This document shows, piece by piece, positions 38,523 to 46,552 of a DNA stretch of 64,000 bases; the stretch's first letter is position 1; each line of letters begins with the position of its first letter. Source of the DNA: DASVTR01 sp036387475. Its GTDB lineage: Bacteria; Acidobacteriota; Blastocatellia; Pyrinomonadales; Pyrinomonadaceae. A program made the position numbers and the translations under genes. The stretch is from NCBI GenBank assembly GCA_036387475.1, contig DASVTR010000010.1:70885-134884 (forward strand), written 5' to 3'. The notes beneath the pieces are model-generated. The model was not told where the DNA came from and did no database searches. It saw nothing but the letters and a program-made list of their open reading frames with translations.

Positions 38523-39290
38523 TTATTTCTTGAGAAAGCGCGCGATTCCCTGCTGGCAATCTTCTGTCATGCGCGCGATGGCGTTTGTTTCGACGCCCGC
38601 TTGCAGGGCAGCATCGAAGGTCATGCCGTCCATGTGATACAGCAAGCGCTTCGTTAACATGACGGCGGAGCGGCTGACCTTTTCAAAGCCTTGCAGGTAT
38701 GCTTCGACTTCCGCGTCAAACGTCTCATCGTCAAAGACGTGGTTGATGAGGCCGATGCGTTCGGCCTCTGCGGCGCTGATTTGCGCGCCGCGTGTAATCA
38801 ATTCAAAGGCGCGTTTTTCCGAGACGTTGCGGCGCAGGATAGCCATTACCATCGCGGGGACAAAGCCGATTTTCACCTCCGGGTAACCGAAGACGGATGA
38901 GCGCGCGGCCAGCACTATGTCACAGGCTGTGGCGAGTCCGCTGCCGCCCGCGAGCGCACGCCCGCGCACGACGGCGACAACAGGCACGCGCACGCGGCGA
39001 ACGAGCGCGAACAACTCCATCAACGATTGAGCATCTTCCAGATTTTCGACAATCGAGCTTTCGGAGATTTTCTGCAAGGCGGCGAGGTCTGCGCCCGAAC
39101 AAAAGTCTGGGCCAGCGCCCTTGATGACGACGACGCGCACCGCGCTTTCATCATCAGCACGGCGTAAGGCTTCTTTGAGGCCAGCGACGAGCGCGTCGTT
39201 CAGTGCGTTGCGCTTGTCTGGGCGATTGAGCGTGACGTGCGCAACCGCGCCCTCAATTGAATAGATGACGGGACTATTCTCTTCTGCCAT
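38523..39290 (-). CDS. enoyl-CoA hydratase/isomerase-family protein
   Basis: A 255-residue crotonase-fold protein: ALNDALVAGLKEALR, FCSGADLAALQKI, ALAGGSGLATACDIVLAARS and GYPEVKIGFVPAMV. One catalytic Glu is present (YPEVKIG) and the other is replaced by Gly (GGSGLAT), a pattern seen in methylglutaconyl-CoA-hydratase-like members. That role would fit the AtuA/carboxylase genes nearby in leucine or isoprenoid breakdown. The ATG at 39290 is preferred over 39329. Convergent with the previous gene, 8 nt apart. Confidence 0.85.
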   Translation of the reverse strand: MAEENSPVIYSIEGAVAHVTLNRPDKRNALNDALVAGLKEALRRADDESAVRVVVIKGAGPDFCSGADLAALQKISESSIVENLEDAQSLMELFALVRRVRVPVVAVVRGRALAGGSGLATACDIVLAARSSVFGYPEVKIGFVPAMVMAILRRNVSEKRAFELITRGAQISAAEAERIGLINHVFDDETFDAEVEAYLQGFEKVSRSAVMLTKRLLYHMDGMTFDAALQAGVETNAIARMTEDCQQGIARFLKK

Positions 39291-39332
39291 CGGATGATTT
39301 TCTTTGATGAAAGAGACGACGCGCCTCAATCA

Positions 39333-40241
39333 TTAATCGTTGTCGAGAAAACTGCCGAGCGCGGCGCTGACTTCGGCGTGCGCTTCCTGCTGCACCCAAT
39401 GCCCGCTCGTCTTGAGGCGTACTTCACGGTACGGCGCATCGACGTAGGCATCCACTCCGCGCACAGTCTCCGGCACGATGGCGTGGTCGCGCTCGCCGTA
39501 AATGAAAAGCACGGGCACACGTATGCGCCCGTCGCTCAATTCCTCTGTCGCTTCCGCTTTGCGTCCGCTCAGGAAAAGATTACGGGCGTTGGCGCGGTAA
39601 TAATTGATGGCGGCGGTCAGCGCGCCCGGCTCGCGCAAAGCGTTCTTGTACACGCTGATGTCCGTCTCCGTCACAGTGCCCGGTCGCATCACTGTTTTTC
39701 TGAACATGCGCTCAAGCATGGTGAAATTATTTACGCTCATCAACCATTCGGGCACGCGCGGGAGTTGAAAAAAGAGCATGTACCAACTGCGCAGGGCTTG
39801 CTTCAAAGTCAGGTTGGCACGCCAGACAGGCATCGGCGGCACTTGCAACGCCGCGAGCTTCCAGACGTATTCGGGATGCCTCTGCGCTACGGCCCAGGCC
39901 AGCGCAGCGCCCCAGTCGTGGCCGACGATAGCAGCCTGCCGCTTGCCGAAATGGCGTATCAATCCCGTCACGTCGTCAACCAGCAGCGGCATACGGTAAT
40001 CTTCGACGCGCTCAGGCTTGTCGCTCAGGTTGTAGCCGCGCAAATCCGGCGCGACGACCGTATAGCGGTCGCTCAAAGCCCTTAACTGATGCCGCCACGA
40101 ATACCAGAACTCTGGAAAGCCGTGCAGCAAGACGACGAGCCGCTCTCCCTCGCCGCGCTGCGCGTAATGCAGACGCACCCCGCCCACCTGCGCGTAGCCG
40201 TGTCGAATCGAATCCTCAATACTGATTAGCTCTTCGCTCAT
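39333..40241 (-). CDS. alpha/beta-hydrolase, epoxide-hydrolase-like
   Basis: A 302-residue alpha/beta-hydrolase with the oxyanion motif HGFPEFWYSW (40-49) and a nucleophile elbow VGHDWGAA, where Asp109 replaces Ser as in epoxide hydrolases and haloalkane dehalogenases. A C-terminal SGHWVQQEAH supplies the catalytic His. The HGFPEFW motif favours epoxide hydrolase. It lies 42 nt upstream of the enoyl-CoA hydratase gene, likely one transcript. Confidence 0.85.
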   Translation of the reverse strand: MSEELISIEDSIRHGYAQVGGVRLHYAQRGEGERLVVLLHGFPEFWYSWRHQLRALSDRYTVVAPDLRGYNLSDKPERVEDYRMPLLVDDVTGLIRHFGKRQAAIVGHDWGAALAWAVAQRHPEYVWKLAALQVPPMPVWRANLTLKQALRSWYMLFFQLPRVPEWLMSVNNFTMLERMFRKTVMRPGTVTETDISVYKNALREPGALTAAINYYRANARNLFLSGRKAEATEELSDGRIRVPVLFIYGERDHAIVPETVRGVDAYVDAPYREVRLKTSGHWVQQEAHAEVSAALGSFLDND

Positions 40242-40383
40242 ATAGCAAAAATTGTGTCAAAATGGCGCTCGCCGGTCTTTTTACCTCCGCTCTCAGCCCT
40301 AACGCCTTCATCGTCAAGCGTTTTTACACCCTAGCCGCTCCTTTTGCATTCTGCGTCACCCATTCCGAGCCGCTCAACAGGAG

Positions 40384-40848
40384 TTTCGCCCCTCCGTCAC
40401 GCGTTTCAGCCGCTCGTCAGGCCATTTCGCTGCTCCGTCACAGCATTTCGCTCCTCCGTTTCGTCATTTCGGTGCTTCGTCACGCGTTTTTTTTCAAAAA
40501 TCGTACGTTTCGGTGCTCCGACACTGCGTTTCGATGCTCCGACACTGCGTTTTGACCCTTCGACAGAGCGTTTCGGTGCTCCGACTCGACATTTCACTGC
40601 TCCGACTTGACATTTCACTGCTCCGACACGGCGTTTTACTGCTCCGACTGAGCGTTTTACTGCTCCGACAGAGCGTTTCAGTGCTTCGACAGAGGATTTC
40701 GGTGCTCCGACACGCCGTTGTGGTGCTCCGACACGAGCGCCAAGTGCTTCGACACACCATTTCAGTCGTTCGACAGAGCGTTTTGATGGTTCGTCAGAGG
40801 ATTTTATTGGTTCGTCAAGGCGTTTTGCCTCGTCGTCACGCCGCACTT
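40384..40848. repeat. 21-bp tandem array, about 22 units
   Basis: Degenerate head-to-tail units of 21 nt with plus-strand consensus near TTTCAGTGCTCCGACAGAGC. The centre (40505-40760) is the most regular and the ends decay; one unit near 40488 is disrupted by a T-run. Because 21 is divisible by 3 and the unit lacks stops, frames on both strands stay open and encode 7-residue repeats (for example KRSVGAV on the minus strand). That by itself is not evidence of a gene. Confidence 0.9.
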
Positions 40849-40931
40849 GTCGCAAAATCGTACAGACTAACGGGAAATCTCATCCGGCGCTGACCATATT
40901 GCAAATTAACTGACGACAAACTCCGCTTTTA

Positions 40932-40975
40932 CTCATTACTCGTCACTCATCACTCATTACTCATTACTTCTTTTC
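40932..40975. repeat. single heptad-repeat arm, unit ACTCATT
   Basis: Plus strand shows ACTCATT, ACTCGTC, ACTCATC, ACTCATT, ACTCATT in strict 7-nt steps directly after the AtuA-partner gene stop codon. No inverted partner arm was found, so it is either a half element or a decayed hairpin. Confidence 0.7.
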
Positions 40976-41320
40976 TCATTCATCACTGATTTTTATATCG
41001 TCCGGCGCTTCGATGAACATGCGCAGCAGCGCGGTCGAGAAGGTTTTGCCCTGCGCGTCTGTCATGAGCGAGAGCGTGCCGCCGCCGCCGAGGCTTTCGT
41101 GCAGCAGAAAGTTCAGCGCGTGTAGATTCGGTAGCTCGAAGCGCTCAACCTCGCCCTGACAGATGCCCGCGAAATGCTGCTTGACGCGCTCGGCTGTCAC
41201 TTCACGCACGAGCAGCGGATAGTATTCCTCGCGCAGAGCGATGAGGCCGACGTTGGCCGTGTCTCCTTTATCACCCGAACGCGCGTGCGCCAGTCTTGTC
41301 AGTTGAATCCTCATCGTCAA
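40976..41320 (-). CDS. AtuA-associated small domain protein
   Basis: A 114-residue protein with LAHARSGDKGDTANVGLIA at the N-terminus and FELPNLHALNFLLHESLGGG in the middle, the pattern of the small C-terminal domain found fused to or next to AtuA (DUF1446) proteins. In this genome it is a separate polypeptide from AtuA (41957-43324), with a Nudix gene between. It probably forms a complex with AtuA in acyl-CoA or terpenoid catabolism. Confidence 0.75.
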   Translation of the reverse strand: MTMRIQLTRLAHARSGDKGDTANVGLIALREEYYPLLVREVTAERVKQHFAGICQGEVERFELPNLHALNFLLHESLGGGGTLSLMTDAQGKTFSTALLRMFIEAPDDIKISDE

Positions 41321-41342
41321 TCGCGCCTCCCGGCCTTACAGT

Positions 41343-41960
41343 TCATGTACCGCCTGTGCTCGTTTCACTCCTGCTCGAAGCGCGCAACTCGTAGTTCTGT
41401 TGATACAACCAGAGGCGATAAAATGCAACAATGACGAGCGCGTGATTGATGCTGCCGTCGGCTACGAGCGCGGGCACTTCCACGAGCGGAACGAGACGAA
41501 CGATTGTGTGCTCCGTGCCGTCAAACTCCGGCTCTTTCAAGTAACTGACATTGCGCGACAGAAAAAAGTGAATCCAGTTTTGCTGTATCGCCGGATTCGG
41601 TCGCACCTTTCCCAGCGACAAGATTTCCGGCGCGTGATAGCCGCTCTCTTCCATCAACTCGCGGGCGGCGGCAGCAGCGGGCGATTCGCCTTCGTCAACC
41701 ATCCCGCCCGGAATCTCCAGGCTGATTTCCCTTGCTCCATGCCGATACTGCTCTATCATCACCACTTCATCTGCCGAGGTCAGCGGAATAATGTTGATCC
41801 AATCCGGCGCTTCGATACAATAAAAATTATGACGGCTGGCGTCGCGTGGGCTAACGCTTAAATCGCGTCTGACCTGAAAGACGCGGCAATCGGCCACTTG
41901 TTCCGAAGAGACACATTTCCATGCTTCGGGATGCGTCAACACGTCGCGCCCTTCGCTCAC
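41343..41960 (-). CDS. Nudix hydrolase, ADP-ribose-pyrophosphatase-like
   Basis: A 205-residue protein with a full Nudix box at 86-108 (GGMVDEGES, then RELMEESGY), preceded by WINIIPLTSADEVVMIEQYR and EISLEIPGG. The Pro-Gly-Gly start and EQYR segment suit the ADP-sugar pyrophosphatase branch. Substrate not certain. The start overlaps the AtuA stop by 4 nt (ATGA), so the two are coupled, and it separates AtuA from its partner domain gene. Confidence 0.88.
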   Translation of the reverse strand: MSEGRDVLTHPEAWKCVSSEQVADCRVFQVRRDLSVSPRDASRHNFYCIEAPDWINIIPLTSADEVVMIEQYRHGAREISLEIPGGMVDEGESPAAAAARELMEESGYHAPEILSLGKVRPNPAIQQNWIHFFLSRNVSYLKEPEFDGTEHTIVRLVPLVEVPALVADGSINHALVIVAFYRLWLYQQNYELRASSRSETSTGGT

Positions 41961-43324
41961 GCTTCCCTCACTTCCACGCGCGGCTCAATCTCGTTCTTAG
42001 GAATGAGCGCGGGCCAGTAGGCGACAATCTCTTCGACTTTCGGGCGACCACCCGCGAAGCCCGTGACGCCGGGCGGGCCGGTCAGAATCAAGGGCGCAAT
42101 TTCTTTCGTGAAACGCTCGACAGCCTTTTTGTCGTCGCTGCGAACGCCGACGCGTAACTGTACTTCCGCTAAATCGCTCGAAGGCTCTCCGGCCAGATGG
42201 CCGTGCGTCGCGTTTGCTCCGACAAACTCTGTCAGGATTTGCTCAAAGCGCAGGCCCAGACGTTCAAGGCGAGCGCGCAGGATTTTGTCCGCCGCCTGCG
42301 CTTTCGCGTAAGCATCGGGCCATGAATAAACGAGCGTGCCGACCGCTTTGTAGCCTGCGGAATAACTGATGGAAACTTTCAGAAACTCTGTCGCCGGACG
42401 ACCCTTGATGCCGTAGACGCGAACGCGGTCAGGCCCTGCGTCTTCCAGATGAATAGTCGTAAAGTCTGCCACGCAATCGGGCGTGATGTATTCGTGCGGG
42501 TCGCCCATCTCGTACAACAGTTGCTCTTTGATGCCGGGGACGTTGACGCGCCCGCCCGTGCCTTCATGTTTGGTGATGACGAAGCTTCCGTCAGACGCGG
42601 CTTCGGCTATTGGGAAGCCTACGTTTGCGAGGTCTGGAATGTTGCGCCAGTCATACTGGCAGTTGCCGCCCGAAGACTGCGCGCCGCACTCTATAATGTG
42701 CCCTGCGATTGTTCCGGCTGAAAGCCTATCCCAGTCGTCCTCCTTCCAATCAAATTCGTGAATGATGGGAGCGAGCGTTAGCCCCGTATCGGTTGCGCGA
42801 CCCGTAATGACTATCTGCGCGCCACGGTTCAGAGCTTCAACCATCGGCCACGCGCCCAGATAAACGTTGGCGCTCTGGATGCGGTCGCGCACTTTTGCGA
42901 GCGGCTCGTCCGTGTCCATGTTGCGTAGCTCAATGCCGCGCGACAGCATCTCGTCAAGGCGTTCCATAATATCGTCGCCCGTGACCGTGCCAATCTTAAA
43001 CTTGCCTTTCAATCCCAACTCCTGCGCGACCTCGCGGACAGCCGCCGCGCAGCCTTCGACGTTGACGCCCCCGGCGTTTGCTGTCACGCGTATGTTGCGC
43101 TCGACACAAGCGGGAAGTATCTGCTTCATCAAAGGCACGAAGTCGCGCGCATACCCTGCCGAGGGGTCGCGTGCGCGCTGCTTCTGCATAATAGACATCG
43201 TCACTTCGGCCAGATAATCGAGCATCAGGTAATCAATTGGGCCGCCCTCGACCTGTCTTACGGGCGCGTCCAACATATCGCCCCAGAATCCCTGCCCGCT
43301 GGCAATGCGAATCTTCTCTCTCAT
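41957..43324 (-). CDS. AtuA-family (DUF1446) acyclic terpene utilisation protein
   Basis: A 455-residue protein: MREKIRIASGQGFWGD start, then YLMLDYLAEVTMSIM, VTANAGGVNVEGC, GTVTGDDI, the Arg/Thr-rich ITGRATDTGLTLAP, CGAQSSGGN and HEGTGGRVN. These are the AtuA signatures. Family members occur in gene clusters for citronellol/geraniol and leucine breakdown with biotin-dependent carboxylases, matching the carboxylase at 44695-46338. The exact reaction of AtuA is not established. Confidence 0.85.
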   Translation of the reverse strand: MREKIRIASGQGFWGDMLDAPVRQVEGGPIDYLMLDYLAEVTMSIMQKQRARDPSAGYARDFVPLMKQILPACVERNIRVTANAGGVNVEGCAAAVREVAQELGLKGKFKIGTVTGDDIMERLDEMLSRGIELRNMDTDEPLAKVRDRIQSANVYLGAWPMVEALNRGAQIVITGRATDTGLTLAPIIHEFDWKEDDWDRLSAGTIAGHIIECGAQSSGGNCQYDWRNIPDLANVGFPIAEAASDGSFVITKHEGTGGRVNVPGIKEQLLYEMGDPHEYITPDCVADFTTIHLEDAGPDRVRVYGIKGRPATEFLKVSISYSAGYKAVGTLVYSWPDAYAKAQAADKILRARLERLGLRFEQILTEFVGANATHGHLAGEPSSDLAEVQLRVGVRSDDKKAVERFTKEIAPLILTGPPGVTGFAGGRPKVEEIVAYWPALIPKNEIEPRVEVREA

Positions 43325-43333
43325 AAAAAAGTT

Positions 43334-43411
43334 TGGAGTCTTGAGTCATGAGTTAAGAGTCAGAATACAGTCCTTTATTGACTCTTGACTCCAGACCCTT
43401 GACTCCTGACT
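43334..43411. repeat. heptad-repeat hairpin, unit GAGTCTT
   Basis: Arm 43334-43366 (GAGTCTT, GAGTCAT, GAGTTAA, GAGTCAG) and inverted arm 43378-43411, with an 11-nt spacer, just upstream of the AtuA gene. Confidence 0.85.
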
Positions 43412-43416
43412 AATAA

Positions 43417-43453
43417 GCGGGCAGCGCTGCCCGTTAAAAGGGGCGCTGCCCGC
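43417..43453 (-). terminator. alternative hairpins downstream of the Arg-rich secreted protein gene
   Basis: An 11-bp perfect pair GCGGGCAGCGC/GCGCTGCCCGC with a 15-nt loop, overlapping a 16-nt palindrome (CGGGCAGCGCTGCCCG), so two exclusive folds are possible. It lies 75 nt past the stop codon of the 43528-44451 gene. The T-run is weak. Confidence 0.5.
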
Positions 43454-43527
43454 GCCGAACGGCTCAATCGCTTGCGCTTTATTCTAAACAGCGCAGAGCT
43501 ACATCCGTCCCAGTCTGTGACGCCGGT

Positions 43528-44451
43528 TTAGGGCGTCGGTGATGATTCCGGCGTCGAATCGGGAGTAGACATCGGCGGCTTGATACCTCCGCGCGTGCCG
43601 CCGCGTCTCATTCTCCTACCCCTGCGCCGACGCCTGCCGCCCATCATGCCGGTCATCCTGCCGCCGCCGCCCGAAGACGTAAACGAAAACTGGCGATTCT
43701 CACCCTCGGCGCTCATGATTGAGACGCCGTTGCCCATCCTCCGCAAACGGACTGAGACAATCGAGGGCGGTGTCATGCTGGTGAACATCAACGTCATGCC
43801 CGTATAGCCGCGAGTCGTGACGGCTGAGTAGCGCCCGCTCGCCGCCGTCCCGCCTTCCGGCGTCAGCGTAAAGCTATTGCCTGACTCGAAGGCCAGTGTC
43901 GCCGGGCCGGACAGAGAGCCTTCCGAATACTCGACCGTGCCGGTGTAGGATTGACCGGCGAAGTCCTCTTGCCTCCCACTGCTTCGCTCTAACTCCTGGT
44001 TCTGCATGTAGCCCGAAGTATCCTCAAGCCTCACCCTGTTGCCACGCCGACGGCCACGACGGCGACGGCGGCCACCGCCCGTGCTCGTCATGTCGCCTGT
44101 CATGTTGGCGTTGCCCGACATGTCGCCCGTCATATTGGTGTTCTGCGTATCGTCCGACGTGTTGGCGTTGTCTGACATGTCGCCTGTCATGTTGGCATTG
44201 CCCGCCATGTCGCCGGACATATTCGTGGTACGGGCCGCGCGACGCCTGCGCCTGCGCCCGCGCCGGCTCGTTCCCGTGCCGGACGTGTTGGCGTTCTGCG
44301 AGGTCATCATGCCGCCGCGCGTCTGCTCATCTTGCGTCGTCGAAGAATTGGTATTCTGCGCCGAGACAATCAGGTCGGCAGTGACGAGAGCGACCGATGC
44401 GATGAGCACAATCAAAATTGTGAAACTGCGTGTCATGCTGCTCTTGCTCAC
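43528..44451 (-). CDS. secreted low-complexity protein with Arg clusters and NMTGDMS repeats
   Basis: Not recognised. A 307-residue protein with a signal peptide (SFTILIVLIASVALVTADLI), an Asn/Asp/Met/Thr-rich repeat region (NANMTGDMSDNAN units) and three clusters of 5-10 Arg/Gly residues. A middle domain of beta character (YTGTVEYSEGSLSGPATLAF, then FTLTPEGGTAASGRYSAVT) is the only folded-looking part. The GTG at 44451, with GGGAG 10 nt upstream, is chosen. The mixture of acidic repeats and Arg clusters suggests charge-driven self-association or surface binding, which is inference. Confidence 0.65.
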   Translation of the reverse strand: MSKSSMTRSFTILIVLIASVALVTADLIVSAQNTNSSTTQDEQTRGGMMTSQNANTSGTGTSRRGRRRRRRAARTTNMSGDMAGNANMTGDMSDNANTSDDTQNTNMTGDMSGNANMTGDMTSTGGGRRRRRGRRRGNRVRLEDTSGYMQNQELERSSGRQEDFAGQSYTGTVEYSEGSLSGPATLAFESGNSFTLTPEGGTAASGRYSAVTTRGYTGMTLMFTSMTPPSIVSVRLRRMGNGVSIMSAEGENRQFSFTSSGGGGRMTGMMGGRRRRRGRRMRRGGTRGGIKPPMSTPDSTPESSPTP

Positions 44452-44694
44452 GGATGTTTCTCCCTTCCATGTGTTGTTGCGCACGTATTGAAAAAAAGCG
44501 CGTGACGCATCCAGATCAAATCGTTTCGGCGACCGCCGCACTGCTGTTGACAGTAACCGCCTATCAAATCTACGGAAAACCTGCGTACTCTAAAACTTTC
44601 TTGGGTTAGAAAACTTGAGTCGTTAGTTTCGCACAACAGAGCATCTGTGCGAAACAATTTTTTCGCGCGGCACAATCTGCGTCGCGCCGCCCGC

Positions 44695-46338
44695 TCAGGA
44701 CAGAGACGGCGGCAGAACGAATTGGCCCAGGTGCGGCCCCGCATAGTTGAGGCTCACGCGCAGCGCCAATTCCAGCGCATCGCGCGTCTCCTCCGGCACA
44801 ATCACAGCGTCCACGAAGCCGCGTGCCGCAGCATACTTGGCGTCAAGCTGCTGCTCATAATTTTCCCGCACCTTTTCCATCTCCGCCGTTAACTCTGCGT
44901 CCGGCTCTGCGCCCTCGCGTTTGAGCTTCTCAAGCTGCGTGCCGAACAGTGCGCCGACAGCCGAGTCTCCCTCCATCACGCCCATCCGTCCCGTGGGCCA
45001 ACTAAAAATAAAATCAGGGTCGAACCCCTGCCCGGCCATCGCGTAGTAGCCCGCGCCCGAAGCGTGATTGATGGTCAAAACGATTTTCGGCACGGCGGCT
45101 GTCGCCATCGCTTCGACAAAACGCGCCCCCGCACGAATGATGCCCGAATGTTCCGCTTCCGCGCCGACCATAAAACCCGAAACATCCTGTATGAACAGGA
45201 GCGGCGTTTGATGACGATGACAGGTCTCTATAAAGTAAGCGACCTTTTCCGCAGAGTCTGCGTAGATAATGCCGCCGAAGCGCGGCGGGCCGCCTCCCGG
45301 CTGGCGAATCATCCCGCGACTGTTAGTGATGACCCCGACCTGTATGCCGCGCAATCGAGCGTGGCCCGTAATCATCTCTTTGGCGTAGTCTGCCTGAAAC
45401 TCGTCCAGATGCCCTTCGTCCAGAATGCAGGCCAGCACGTCGCGCATATTGTAAGGCTGGCGATGGTCTTCCGGGATAATGTCGTAGAGGTCTGATGCGG
45501 GGCGCGCCGCTTCCACGCTTTCCGTAATCGCAACGGCGCTCTGCGGCTTGACTGGAAGCTCAGAAACAAACTCCCTGATTTTAGCGACACAGGCTTCGTC
45601 GTCCGCGACACGGTAATGCGCGACGCCAGACAGCTCGTTGTGCGTGCGCGCCCCACCCAATGTCTCATTGTCAATCGTCTGACCCGTCGCCCCCTTGACC
45701 AGATTCGCCCCGCCCAAACCCATAAACGATGTGCCCTCGACCATCACTATGAAATCAGAGAGCGCTGGCAAATATGCGCCGCCAGCGATGCACGGCCCCA
45801 TCACCGCCGAGATTTGCGGAATCTTCAAATAGCGCCGCATGATCGAGTTGTAATAAAAGATGCGCGACGCGCCGTACTGGCCTGGAAAGACGCCGCCCTG
45901 ATAAGGCAGATTGACGCCCGCCGAATCCACCAGATAGATAATCGGCACGTGCGAGCGCATCGCTATCTCCTGCGCCCGCAGGATTTTCTTAATCGTCTCC
46001 GGCCACCAGGAGCCAGCCTTCACGGTCGCGTCATTCGCAACGACAACCACTTCTCGCCCGCCCACGCGGCCCAACACTGTGACGACGCCCGCCGCCGGAG
46101 CCGCGCCCTTATACTCGTCATAAGCGACGAGCAGACCTATCTCCTGCGTAAACGTTTCTTTGTCAAGGAGCAATTCTATTCGCTCGCGCGCCGTCAGCTT
46201 TCCCTGTTGATGCTGGCGTTCAATTTTGTCCGGCCCGCCGCCGCGCCGCAGTTTGGCTTCAAGGCGCAGGAGTTCAGTCGCCAACTGGCGCAGACGCGTC
46301 CGTGCTTCCGTAGAAGCCGGTCGTGCTTCAGACTTCAT
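44695..46338 (-). CDS. acyl-CoA carboxylase, beta (carboxyltransferase) subunit
   Basis: A 547-residue carboxyltransferase with the N-terminal GKLTARERIELLLDKETF segment, GSWWPETIKKILRAQEIA, DSAGVNLPYQGGVFPGQYGA, GPCIAGGAYLPALSDFIVMV, and the C-terminal HASGAGYYAMAGQGFDPDFI. Length and SAGVNLPYQ resemble methylcrotonyl-/geranyl-CoA carboxylase beta subunits more than propionyl-CoA carboxylase. The biotin-carrying alpha subunit is not in the window. It fits leucine or acyclic-terpene breakdown along with AtuA and the enoyl-CoA hydratases. Confidence 0.9.
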   Translation of the reverse strand: MKSEARPASTEARTRLRQLATELLRLEAKLRRGGGPDKIERQHQQGKLTARERIELLLDKETFTQEIGLLVAYDEYKGAAPAAGVVTVLGRVGGREVVVVANDATVKAGSWWPETIKKILRAQEIAMRSHVPIIYLVDSAGVNLPYQGGVFPGQYGASRIFYYNSIMRRYLKIPQISAVMGPCIAGGAYLPALSDFIVMVEGTSFMGLGGANLVKGATGQTIDNETLGGARTHNELSGVAHYRVADDEACVAKIREFVSELPVKPQSAVAITESVEAARPASDLYDIIPEDHRQPYNMRDVLACILDEGHLDEFQADYAKEMITGHARLRGIQVGVITNSRGMIRQPGGGPPRFGGIIYADSAEKVAYFIETCHRHQTPLLFIQDVSGFMVGAEAEHSGIIRAGARFVEAMATAAVPKIVLTINHASGAGYYAMAGQGFDPDFIFSWPTGRMGVMEGDSAVGALFGTQLEKLKREGAEPDAELTAEMEKVRENYEQQLDAKYAAARGFVDAVIVPEETRDALELALRVSLNYAGPHLGQFVLPPSLS

Positions 46339-46500
46339 CTTGATTCTGAACGGCTGGCTGGCCGCACACAGGGCCTCGTCTTTAGCTTCAGCCGCTCACC
46401 TGATAAATAAGATAGCTTCGAGATGTCGCCAAAATAGCACAGGACGGCTCGCCAAGACAATGAGTCCACCGAAGCATCCCGCGCGCCGGGCAAAAATCAA

Positions 46501-46526
46501 GGGGCGGGATTTTAATTTCCCGCCCC
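46501..46526 (-). terminator. terminator of the metallopeptidase-like gene
   Basis: A 9-bp perfect stem (GGGGCGGGA/TCCCGCCCC) with an AT loop, followed on the minus strand by TTGATTTTT. It lies 27 nt past the stop codon at 46553. Confidence 0.8.
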
Positions 46527-46552
46527 ACATGATTAAGGTTCAGCGTTTTTTA

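Noticed and set aside
40384..40848. CRISPR array or genuine long ORFs in the 21-bp array
   Set aside because: Units are contiguous and degenerate, without unique spacers, and no cas gene is near. Open frames on both strands follow from a stop-free unit whose length is divisible by three.
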